Part shown: piece by piece, positions 50,301 through 58,611 of the stretch | How the letters are laid out: each line of letters starts with the position of its first letter | Position numbering within the stretch: position 1 is the first letter of the stretch | From: Balanoglossus misakiensis | Lineage: Eukaryota > Hemichordata | Assembly (NCBI GenBank): GCA_040954595.2 | Contig: CM082576.2 | Coordinates: 1,364,001-1,428,000 of the forward strand | DNA length: 64,000 nucleotides | Reading direction: 5' to 3' | Notes under the pieces: generated by a model | Databases searched by the model: none | What the model was told of the DNA's origin: nothing | Seen by the model: the letters and a program-made list of their open reading frames with translations, nothing else | Made by a program: the position numbers and the translations under genes

Positions 50301-53300
50301 ATAATATATTAACAACCGCAGTAATCCATCAGTCATCCTATAACTGTCAACATATACTCAGTCACTCAATCATGTTCCAGTACTGTATCTTGGCAAATTG
50401 CAGGATTAACCTAATTCTTCTGTTTTAATGGCATATGTTCCATATGCCATTAAAAGGTCCTAATGCAAACACGCCATTATTGGAGAGGGACCCCCATGCC
50501 TTCTGTTTAATCTTGACTAGGTTCAATACTAAGGGTCACAATTTCAGGACATGATGGAAATGAACAATTTAAAATGAGAACTGAAGTGAATTTGGAACGA
50601 AAATGTCAAATTTACATCATGTTATTTAGTAAATTTATTGACAAAACATATTTTGTACACTTAAGGTAATCACTCCGATCTATAAATCAAAGCTGTCAGG
50701 TGAGGATGAATTTTCTACGAATTTTCTCCACTGAATGGTTCTGTGATTTCCAAGGACTTTTCAGAGTAAAACTGATGATTTTCCAGCCTTTATAAAACAT
50801 TCAGGAATAAGTGTAACAACAAGGACAGCCCACTCAGTTAATTTACATAAAAGCATGTCACATATATTACCATACAATTATATTTTGAGTTACGATCCTC
50901 AAATAACCAATGTACTAGTGTATCCTTGACACCAACATGGGTGATTTTGGGGGTTACTTGGTTGTGACTTTCAATGTAAACAATTCACTTCAGAAAAAAT
51001 GACACATTAAAGTACCATGCATATTGGCATTGCTCTGACTGATTGATTTATATTCTAAATAACATGTTATGAGTCTCGTATCAGTAATGACTTACCATCT
51101 CAGCAAGTTCCATCAATCTTTGTAATTTATTCAGTTCATGTTGTTTACTTTTTCTTTTTTGGAACAGTTCTCTTCTCTCCATTGCCACGGCCATTTTCTC
51201 TTGCTGCGCCTGCTCTTCCAATTTTTTTTCAATTTTATTTCTGCGTTGTTCCTGTAGAAGAAAGCAACCTCTTTGTTTAATACTTTCATACTTGTACTAT
51301 TCTTGTAAATACAGAACTAAGCTGGTTTAATTTCAAATACAGTAGTTAAGTTTCTCTCTCTGAATCATGTAGAAGGTATTGGTGGCCAGTAAAGCCCAAT
51401 GATTTCTGATAAGTTGCTTCATATATTCCAAGCCACTTTCAAATTGGAGTGAGAAAACATTTCATGCCACCACTAGAGGGCAGTCATTAAGCTTGTTTGC
51501 CTTACCTTTTCACTTTTCTGAGTGGCATCAACTTTAAATTTCTGAAGAGTACCCATTAGGAGACCAAACATACGCCGATTCCTATAATACACACAAATAC
51601 ATGAGTAAGAGTTCACACCTGAAAACAGAACATTTCCTCTCTTGATGTATTTTGAGGATGTTAGAGATATACCCTTTAAGGCCATCCCATTGTGAGTGCA
51701 CACGGTGGTGGCCGACTAGCACTGTGGAAAAAAACCTAAACTGGGTCAAGGCTCTCAAAACCTCAAAATACATACCTCTGCAGTCCCTTTTTATCTGCTG
51801 AAGCTTCTGCCAGGGAATCTTTACGAGTTCGTGTGTCTTTAGGGGTAGCAACAACTGAAGACTGTAATCCCGGCTGTGAAGGTAAAAGAGGGAAAGAAGA
51901 ATCATCAATTGTTCTCTATTTTTTTACAACAATGAATTTTTTATCTTAAAATGTGAAGATGATGACAGAGGAAAACAAACACATGTTATCTTTCCACCTC
52001 TGACAACAGAAAAAGAGTTTTCTAATTTGCTCTGCAATCATATTTACCTTGCGGTCCAATACATCATCATCGTCATCATCACTTTCCCTCCGACGACCAC
52101 GTTCTCCACCAACTCTGCCACCCAATCTATAAGAAAGAGTTAGTGGATATCATATGGCTGAAACAATGTAAGGAGCTATGTACACTGTGATATGGAATTT
52201 AGATTTCTGAGAGTATTAGTTTTCAAGAACATGGGATGCACATGTATGCTGACAGAAGGTACTGTGAGCTGATAAGACTGACCACTATAAATGAAGATTG
52301 TACAACAAGACCTCAATAAAGTCCAGATTCTGATTCAATAATCTCTTGCTGTAGTTGGATTGAAGCAACGACACACATGAATCCACTTTTTAAACTTAGA
52401 AAGATAGAGATTTGGCAAAGCACAAAAAAAAGCCTGTAAATGTATAAGATGTTCTGTGAGCACATGTTCTATGTACCTGTTGAAGGCACTTCCACGCAGT
52501 CTCTTCTGGGGTGGCCCTCCTCCTTGCCGATCGAAGGATTCTCTCCTGTCAAGCATGCAAAGAACAAGTTACAATTTTGTTTACAATTTCTTAATACTTG
52601 GCTCATATTTTTATATATGTGCATCGGGCAACAATCTTCAGACACTGATTTACATAGTCTGAATGACAAACATTACAAGAATAAAAGAATTTCAATATAC
52701 CTGATGACCCGGATGTCAGCGCCTCTACCCCTAAAGCTTTGGCCTCCTATTGAAACTCTTCTTTGATCACCAACACTTGGTCTACAACAAATGTATATGT
52801 ATATGTATATATAGGGCCAATGAAACTGACCAACCATGATTTTTGTACATTTTAGGGTATGACAGTAAGTTCCAGATACAAACATGTAGTACAGTGGTTA
52901 AACCCTTTCACCCCCATGGTTTGTTCCAACGCCAATGTTTCCAATATCAGTGTTGGACCAATATACAGGGGAAATGGGGGTGAAAGGGTTAAGGTACTGT
53001 AGTAAATCCCCGGATAATGGAGGTAGGGGTGATTCTTGATGTCTATTGTCTATTCGTGGTCACGACGTATTATAATCTCCAGACGACACCTGACTTTAAA
53101 CTAAATTCTCCATGGGGCAAAAGCAATTTCCCCTTATTGATAAATGGTCAAATGTTGTCGGAATTAACTGAAGCACTGGTGGACCTGGCAGTCTCCTAAT
53201 GTACTAACAATGTATTACAGACTAACCAGTATGTAAAGTTGGTCAGTCGAGTACATGTAGTCCACTATGGACCCTGGCATGGCCCTGTAAAACATGGTGG

Positions 53301-53465
53301 TTTAAAGAATTACGATACCTATCTGAAAACTGGTACCCACCTTCTCTCTGTAGGATCTCTCCCAGTAAGCTTTTTTATGTTCTCGTCAACGCTTTGCAAA
53401 CTTTCTTTGGCCTGTTCCAATTTTTGTTGCAGGTCTGCCACAGCACCACGCGATTCAAACGCCAT
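38356..53465 (-). CDS. PNN: Pinin, 9 exons, at least 430 aa, with two nested GPCR genes in the last intron
   Basis: Pinin is a nuclear-speckle protein of the ASAP/PSAP complexes linked to the exon junction complex. Exons on the minus strand: 53465-53341, 52781-52701, 52545-52477, 52126-52048, 51873-51776, 51581-51506, 51251-51096, 49891-49753 and 38825-38356; phases match (1293 nt). Residues 1-41 match pinin ([25 protein letters not shown]). Then follow an RG-rich stretch, an acidic run of six Asp, [14 protein letters not shown], and the core [17 protein letters not shown] coiled-coil Glu/Lys/Gln stretch precedes [10 protein letters not shown] and IRTKSKPP. The last exon is a Glu-rich acidic coil and ends EETIQDE. 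The SR-rich C-terminus of vertebrate pinin (717 aa) is absent. Compared with human, about 12 residues are missing at the last junction, so a microexon may be unfound. Confidence 0.93.
38826..42313. other. PNN last intron, part 1, with degenerate repeats
   Basis: Intronic on the minus strand and upstream region of the nested GPCR on the plus strand. 40511-40524 is a run of G. 40870-41930 holds a degenerate repeat, listed separately. No other gene is supported. Confidence 0.4.
40870..41930. repeat. Degenerate interspersed/tandem repeat in the PNN intron
   Basis: Variants of one phrase recur: TCTACAGAGATTAATTT near 40879, TCTAGAGAGATTCAATTT near 40979, TCTACAGAGATTTAACTT at 41161, TTGTCTAGAGATTCAAGTTG at 41201-41220, and TCTAGAAATATTCAATT near 41860. 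They are often coupled with CATGAC(A/G)GTTGT and GTAGAAAAT(C/T)AA. Period and copy number are irregular. Confidence 0.55.
42314..43357 (+). CDS. Class A GPCR, melatonin-receptor/moody/GPR84-like, intronless, 347 aa, nested in a PNN intron
   Basis: Seven membrane segments in one exon. N57 (TM1), D85 in TM2 (AAADLIV), C112 and C193 (disulfide pair) are present. Three switch motifs are altered: N136-R137-S138 replaces DRY, C285-M286-C287-P288 lacks the TM6 Trp of CWxP, and N320-C-I-V-Y324 replaces NPxxY. The TM2 wording ([18 protein letters not shown]) and the NR motif at TM3 are typical of the melatonin/moody/Tre1/GPR84 group. The partner gene at 47989-48954 shares KL(Q/K)TIPNYFI(V/A)NLA and EPF. 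Both lie on the strand opposite their host gene. A poly(A)-like AATAAA occurs near 43488. Ligand unknown; signalling may be constitutive or unusual because of the motif losses. Confidence 0.9.
   Translation: MEFTSSEALESHQLHSTHNDSDADNDYHVNSLSSSEAWIAFQVLMMSVFCISGTFGNILTIVAVFKTNKLQTIPNYFIVNLAAADLIVCLLLEPFCIFTIIHKGCFLSQALCQMLAVATVTSMGASVLSMVVIAINRSINITKPLQIYEDLYTKKRTVWMCIAIWLVPLIFSLLFLLPMKFATLAYNPVILSCTLVPSGNTPNVLLIFNLVSLGICYSVLLICYMKIYNIVRLNRNRVCGLQNQQPSSSSTTDNPLQGDLCSRAKQIELHVAFNVLIIFILFLICMCPYMVVSSIGVSENLHPSVGALITMVAYANSSVNCIVYASRNKVYREAYYRILTRKCTTTT
43358..47988. other. PNN last intron between the two nested GPCR genes
   Basis: AT-rich DNA. The only sizeable frame is 44930-45421 (listed separately). 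I see no other gene, and no clear SINE or DNA transposon ends. Confidence 0.4.
44930..45421 (+). CDS. Hypothetical 163-aa open frame in the PNN intron
   Basis: An uninterrupted plus-strand frame of 163 codons starts [11 protein letters not shown] and ends QIPFSS. Its composition is protein-like ([27 protein letters not shown]), with no signal peptide and no membrane segment. No motif I recognise. No convincing donor or acceptor limits it. It lies between two intronless GPCR genes on the same strand. It could be a lineage-specific intronless gene, a decayed retrocopy or a long chance frame; in AT-rich DNA a frame this long is uncommon but not impossible. Confidence 0.22.
   Translation: MSRHRVLPKALNCMMSWNIAKIEISQIPNMVAANKPNSFLISIRHLSFIQQLFVEETDLYLWMMGYVKNLDRNEQKSFLLCDNVQAVNFWNNSNINVMFIDKAKLQNWKIIIIHDQVERTLNGYYSLTNVHLVTPINSKETSLPHSINNFLHLDCDVQIPFSS
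47989..48954 (+). CDS. Class A GPCR, melatonin-receptor/moody/GPR84-like, intronless, 321 aa, nested in a PNN intron
   Basis: This is the paralogue of the 42314-43357 receptor, 4.6 kb downstream on the same strand. N37, D65 (LALSDLLV), C92 with C170, N116-R117-Y118 at the TM3 end, C261-W262-L-P264 in TM6 and N298-F-I-I-Y302 in TM7 are present. NRY in place of DRY, and a non-proline TM7 motif, are features of melatonin-type receptors. TM6 is intact here, unlike in the partner. The third loop is short (about 207-245) and basic. The N-terminus is short, with a sequon (NTT at 9-11). It may be the less derived copy of the pair. Ligand unknown. Confidence 0.9.
   Translation: MAAMNSETNTTDEITQSIRILHIAFVSLFSISGIIGNTLTVLAVCTTPKLKTIPNYFIANLALSDLLVCVICEPFHAISIFYQKWTLPHELCVFLAIVLLTSVHTSVINLACIAVNRYINITGVSTCQRIYTVRTTAAMCIFSWLVPLLVFLLPQAGWGELGFNNKVMVCGFSLSRENNTFSMFVTVALLATSYITIIICYFKIYRFVHASRRRVANHNVNAAASTVGRISTITQPSMKQPHKDTKLAVNLFIVFLLYSVCWLPYAVVTNTARSMGINFSRSVWILVTSLALLNSSLNFIIYAWRNKHYRHAYIKILSCRK
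48955..49752. other. PNN last intron, part 3, with a short tandem repeat
   Basis: 3' flank of the nested receptor and the start of the 10.9-kb PNN intron. It contains the 45-48-bp repeat at 49152-49310. No gene. Confidence 0.4.
49152..49310. repeat. Four diverged copies of a ~45-48-bp unit
   Basis: TTTCAAAGAAGCCATAT (49152), TTTCCAAGAAGCCATAT (49197), TTTCCGAGAAGTGCTAC (49245) and TTTTCCAAGAAGCCATAC (49292) recur at 45-48-bp spacing. They produce the repeated peptide FPRSH in one plus-strand frame. Confidence 0.7.
52898..52992. mobile_element. Short inverted-repeat element (MITE-like) in PNN intron 1
   Basis: Left arm TTAAACCCTTTCACCCCCAT (52898-52917) and right arm ATGGGGGTGAAAGGGTTAA (52974-52992) are inverted repeats differing by one base insertion. 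They enclose a partly complementary centre of about 55 bp. The shape fits a small non-autonomous DNA element or a foldback repeat. No obvious target duplication. Confidence 0.6.
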
Positions 53466-54020
53466 GATTGATCAAGATGCTCTATGGTTAGCTTCGGATT
53501 CGGATTCAGTGCAGTGGCCAGAACACACGTTTGACACTGAGGGCGCTATACCACTGAATCCGGGGTCACATGGGGTCACAGGTGCATGAGGAGAGAATGC
53601 CCCTAGCGTAATCATGCTAGGAAGTTTCTGAAATTTAGGGATTTTAGCTATCAGTATAACCTCAGAAGTAGGTTTTGATTAAAGTAGAAAGGTTGTAGTA
53701 CCATACATGGGTGGCAGTGAGGAAGGGTGTCTCACTGCCAGACATACATAGTTGTTTTGCATCCAAACATTCAAAACAATAAACATTCATTTTATATAGT
53801 TGCATTATTTTATTTCATACATTTTTAGTAGTCTGTAAAGAATAAATCCAAGTACAACTACAGTTAGCTACTTGTTTATGAGTTGACATGCAAGTAATAT
53901 TTTATATTGTGCTATGCACAATTATAACATTACACTATATATTGAGGGGAACTTTGTAAGATGCCTTGCAACATCAGCTGACAGCAAAGTGACCACATTA
54001 AAAATCATAGTCATTAAATA
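53466..54020. other. PNN promoter and 5' UTR, then ALKBH1 3' UTR
   Basis: 555 bp separate the ALKBH1 stop from the PNN start; both genes run on the minus strand. The half near 53466-53600 is richer in GC and probably carries the PNN promoter. A minus-strand AATAAA-type signal (complement near 53808) may end ALKBH1. No gene. Confidence 0.45.
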
Positions 54021-56534
54021 TTATGTTCCTGGGTAAGGTAATTCTTCTGGAAAACTCTCTCCTGGCTTTGTCACTTGTCTAACATTGAAATTTATGCGTG
54101 TGTCATGTAAATAGTCAGCAAATGGTTTCCAGTTGTTTTCATCTTTGAGGTACTCTATGTCCTGTTCAAATTGTTCCAAGACATTATCACAGTCAAATGA
54201 ACCGCATTTCAGACATAAAGGTGGTTGATCCTTTCCTTCGCCAATTGTCCTTTGTGTACTATCTTCATCAGACTGTGAAATGTTCTCATCTGCCTCAGTA
54301 ATGACAGTTGCTGACTTGGTTGCCTGAACATCTTCACGACAAGTTCTGCTCTTGAAGGATTCCTGTTCAGCACCACATTTTCCTGATGTTGCTGCAATGT
54401 CACAACCATCACTCTTCCCTTCTCCATGCTCTGTTTCAGCAAATTTAAAACACTCCGGGACGAGTTTCCCTTTAGCAGGTGGAAGTATCCGAGGCACAGA
54501 ATGGTAACACCACCGGGTTTCTCCTGACATGATCATAATATCACCACTCTTCAGAAACACTGCTTCTGGTTTTGTATCACGTGTCTTTCCACCTTGCAAA
54601 TATATGGCTGTTTGTCCAAAGCTAAGAAGGGGGTGGGAAAGGTAAATGGGGAAAAAGGGAGGGGGAAGAGAGAATGAGAGAGTTAGTTTCCTCCACATAA
54701 AGATATCAGGTTGACATTTATGTGATGTCCAGCTACTGATGTGATTTTTTTTCCTGCAGACCTTCATGTTTTCAACAATGCAATACCTCCAGTTTATATT
54801 TTCAAATCAGAAGTTATACATAAAGGAATCTAGTAATGATTAGTGGAAACCTCTGACACCAACAGAAACCATCTCTGAATATATGACGCATACCGGTACA
54901 TACTTGATGACAGCAGAGGTGATAGATGCACAATCATTACTTCGCACATCTGAACACTTACCTGAAGGAGAGTAGAGGTGCTGTCATATCAAACTCTGCC
55001 TCATCTACATGTCCTCCAAGTGTTGAACCCATGTTGTAATAATTCACAATGCCGGCCTGTGCATGGTAGTCCTTGAATCCCAAAACCCTTGCAAGATGTT
55101 TGGTCAGTATGCCTATGTCATCCGGCAAAGTGGATTTGATCTTCTTTCCATAGTATTCTTTCTTTCCCCAGTTGTAGTGGTATCCCAGCGTAACCCACCG
55201 TAATTTGCTCAATAGATCTTTATTTTCTTCAGTCTTGTCTGAAGATGATTCGGAAGGGTCTCTGATGAACATAAACAGCAAGGAGGAAATTTGTCAAGTG
55301 TTTAAATGAGACAGTAATGTGTAGTTTTCAGTGCAACCTGAAGGAGAAGTCAGCACCCAGAATGACTAGCACAGGATAAATGGCCTGTTGGTTGGACATA
55401 CCTTTTATGGACTCTGCTTTCCCAAATGTTTTCTGACTCTTCTGACATATACAGATCAATGTTACGCATGTTTGGTTTTTCAGGAAAATCTTTGAGACAT
55501 CTTTTAACCCAGTATCTTTGGTAACCAGGACGGAATGGATTCGCAATGAAGATGAATCCTGAGAAGTTAATATACAACAGTGAATTAAAAAAGAGTAATT
55601 CGGAACTTCTCTATTGCACTCATTCACGTTTTTATTGTTTATATCTACATGAAAAGTTATCAAATTATTTCAAAACAAGACATTGTCAAGGTGACAAGGG
55701 ATTAATGATAAAATGTTAGGAAAACTATGTACCTGCTGCATCCTTCAATCTATACACATTCCATTCCTGTATTGGTTTTAGACCACATCTGTTTAGAATC
55801 TGCATGTCTTGATTGTAGTTATTACCAAAGTTTAAGTCATACCTTTCAATCTACAAAGACAAAAATAGCAATCAAATCTCTAACAAGTGTCAGTTTATGT
55901 AATTTTTATCTGATGCTCTCAGACTCTTATCAGTTTTAATCATCCCCACAAGCTAAAAGTCGATTTACATACATGAATTGAACGAATAAGATTAGAAATA
56001 GCTTTAAAATATATATGCTCAAAAGGTGTGCCCCATAATCAAAGGCCAGTCCCGGGTGGTTTTAGTAGGATCCCAGGACCCGGCAGTAGGTGATGATGCG
56101 GATCTGCAGCCCTACATCAATCTGATTAAAATCAGATGTAGAGTAGGCGCAGTCTTTACTTTTGCTGATTCTTTGCTGTTCTGTTCGGAAGGGGGACAGG
56201 CTGGCGGGTACGCCCGAGAACATCCAAGGCAGAAAACAGACCAGCCAAAGCCAAGAGAACAGAATAGCTAAAACTATCAGCAGTGCCTATAAACTACACG
56301 TATACACATCTGCTGTAGCCAGGCAACCACATGCACCTGAGCAGTCTGTGGCTGTGCCGACCCTAGTCCCAATCACAAACTGACTCCGTCGTATACCTTA
56401 TCGGAGAAACGATGTGGCTCATCAAAGTCGATCACCTCACTCAAATCCGGTGGCGGATTTCGTCGTTTATACTTTTTGTATGAAATTTTGAAAGGGTCCA
56501 TGCCATCAGCTTCCACATCCAAGGGCGCAGCCAT
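54021..56534 (-). CDS. ALKBH1: ALKBH1, Fe(II)/2-oxoglutarate-dependent nucleic acid dioxygenase, 5 exons, 437 aa
   Basis: ALKBH1 is an AlkB-family dioxygenase acting on tRNA and DNA methyl marks, including in mitochondria. Exons on the minus strand: 56534-56397, 55850-55733, 55558-55402, 55261-54962 and 54621-54021; phases match (1314 nt). Family markers are [40 protein letters not shown] and [13 protein letters not shown]. The iron ligands are H222-x-D224 and H278 ([10 protein letters not shown]). The 2-oxoglutarate arginines are R413 and R419 (RINFNVRQV), spaced as in human R338/R344. Between H278 and R413 there are 134 residues against about 50 in human. The extra segment is acidic and Ser/Thr-rich and ends with a CLKCGSFDC cluster. 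Start: MAAP in a CAAAATGGCTG context; an in-frame upstream Met exists at 56592-56594. Confidence 0.96.
56020..56290. repeat. GC-richer insert with a hairpin in ALKBH1 intron 1 (possible SINE-like element)
   Basis: Base composition is clearly GC-richer than the AT-rich intron around it. It contains a hairpin centred on ATCTGATTAAAATCAGAT (56119-56136), extended by CTACATC...GATGTAG. It resembles an interspersed repeat unit but I cannot place it in a family, and there is no A/B box pair I trust. Confidence 0.4.
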
Positions 56535-56785
56535 TTTGAACAACGAACTCTCACGACAAGATCCGAACGGGTTCGGTTGTATTCGTGCGATCATATTATT
56601 TTTAATTTCTTGCTAAACAATTACTTATTCGAGCAATACATTTATTGTAACTTCGAATAATTTCACATTTGGGATTTTCAGACACGGAATATCTAAAATA
56701 TTTACAAAAAAGTGATACAGAAATTCGACACGTTAATTCCGGATTTGTTCGGTAATTTTCGTAGATACAACGTGAAGATCACAAA
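56535..56785. promoter_or_regulatory. Divergent promoter between ALKBH1 and SLIRP
   Basis: Only 251 bp separate the two start codons, which point away from each other. Both starts have CAAAATGGC contexts. No TATA box is evident at a sensible distance. The same head-to-head pair exists in vertebrates. Confidence 0.65.
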
Positions 56786-57591
56786 ATGGCCAGCAGACAA
56801 GCCTTCACAGTTTATGTCAGCCGAATACCCTGGATCATCTCGCAAAGTAAGACTCAGTGAAACGCAGTTAGTATATACAATAAGATCCAGAAATATTTCG
56901 TACTTCGATTTTCTGTCTTACTACTACAGCACGAAAAATGTTTCTGTACGTGCATACATCGTACCCAACAACACGTACACGTGCACCTGGGACAAAATAC
57001 CTGGTAACCAATAATATATGGCAGAATTCATAATGTGATTTTTCTAACTGTTACAGAAGAACTGAAGGAATACTTCAGTCAATTTGGTACTGTAAGAAGG
57101 GCGATTGTTCCTGTTGTAAGTATTCTAATGGTCTTGTAACCATATTATACATCATAGCTATTGACATTTTTGTGTTTGTGAATTGGGGCATTTACCATGA
57201 CCAGAGTCTCTGTGCTTCATTTCAGGACAAGCAAACAGGTTTCTTCAAGAGATTTGCATTCGTTGATTTTGCCAATAAAGAGGGTTTTCAAAACACTGTG
57301 CAGAGGGCTACTCATGTAATAGAAGGAACTAGGGTAAGGTTTGCTTACAAATGGCTTTTGTGACAGTTTGCAGATGGATTTAAAGGTTGACTGAAACTCC
57401 AATAGAGCAAGACAGTGTTGATGCTCACACCTGTAGGGATATGTTTATAGGTAAATTTTTATGATTTGTTGCAGCTGCAAGTGAAGCCAAACCAATCAGG
57501 TGGAATTATGACAGGTGGAAGCAATCTCAACAGAGGACAACTTGGAAAAGTTTCTGTAGATGATATATTAAATGAGAGTACATCATCATGA
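56786..57591 (+). CDS. SLIRP: SRA stem-loop-interacting RNA-binding protein, 4 exons, 114 aa
   Basis: SLIRP is a mitochondrial RRM protein that works with LRPPRC to stabilise mitochondrial mRNAs. Exons: 56786-56846, 57057-57115, 57226-57333 and 57475-57591; phases match (345 nt). The single RRM has RNP2 VYVSRI followed by PWIIS (human RRIPW), then LKEYFSQFGTVRRAIVP, RNP1-like KRFAFVDF, and VIEGTRLQV. Human SLIRP is 109 aa. The long transit peptide of the human protein is not seen: the RRM begins within ten residues of the start, so targeting may rely on MASRQAF alone or on an unfound 5' exon. A poly(A) signal AATAAA lies at 57755-57760. Confidence 0.93.
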
Positions 57592-58611
57592 TAGATTGTA
57601 GAATGGTTTTACTGTGTGCATTGTGTGCAATAAGCATGATGCAAAGTGTTTTTTGTAAAAAGTATATTATTAGAATTAGGTAATATTTTGTTTTTAGTTC
57701 AGACTGCTTTTTTGCAAAAATAACAAACACCTGGAATTTCATAGATTGAACATGAATAAACTTTTTTGCTGTTGAAGTATATAATTTGTTGACATTTCTT
57801 ATGTGCCTTTACCTTCCTCACCAAAAGACAACTGGGGAAAAATTGAAACTGGAAGTTGGAATTGTGATAAAAAAGTGGAAATAAAAGCAGCAAAGCACAT
57901 CATATTGAAGGCAAATAGATTTAATGTTCTCAAAAATAGTATTACATTTTTAAAAATAAAGAATATGACATAAGCCTTCAATTTCAAAGCTCTCAACTGT
58001 TGCAGCCATTTGACAAACATGATTATCTTGGCCCAGTTTAAACAGCCTTTCAAAATGCCAATATTCTTTGCAAAATGAGCAAGGGTACATGTCGAAGCAA
58101 GGAATGGAAGCTACAAGATTTGGACAATGGTAGATAGAATTTACAAAGGACATAAAAATTACATTGGATCAATATTTATTGTAGTAATACAGTGTAGAAA
58201 AACTTTTGTGGCTTGACTAGAATGCCCTGTGTGTCCTCAAACTGTATGCTTTGTAATTTGGGAGAGTTACTTGCTTCTCGAGCACTTCCCTTGGAAATAT
58301 CCATCAGAATTGGAATTCATAATCTCTGTACATTGGTATTAACCCTTGACGCAAATATGGGTCTCAGCATTATGGGACTTTGAGATCATGCTCACACATT
58401 GCAAGGGCCTGATTGCAAGAAATACATACTCGCAATGAAAGTCGGCAGTGATAACACATTCTTTGTAATACTCTTTAAACATTATATTCTCCATTGTTGA
58501 AACCCCCACAAAACCAAATACTGTTGAGGACACAGTTAACCCAGACATCTTCAGGTGTTTTTAAGGAAAGGGGGAATTTGTTCCTTTTTACGAGACTGAT
58601 TGGTTTTCATT
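57592..58611. other. Convergent 3' UTRs of SLIRP and SNW1
   Basis: SLIRP AATAAA lies at 57755-57760 on the plus strand. A minus-strand AATAAA for SNW1 is the complement of 58175-58180. No gene. Confidence 0.55.
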
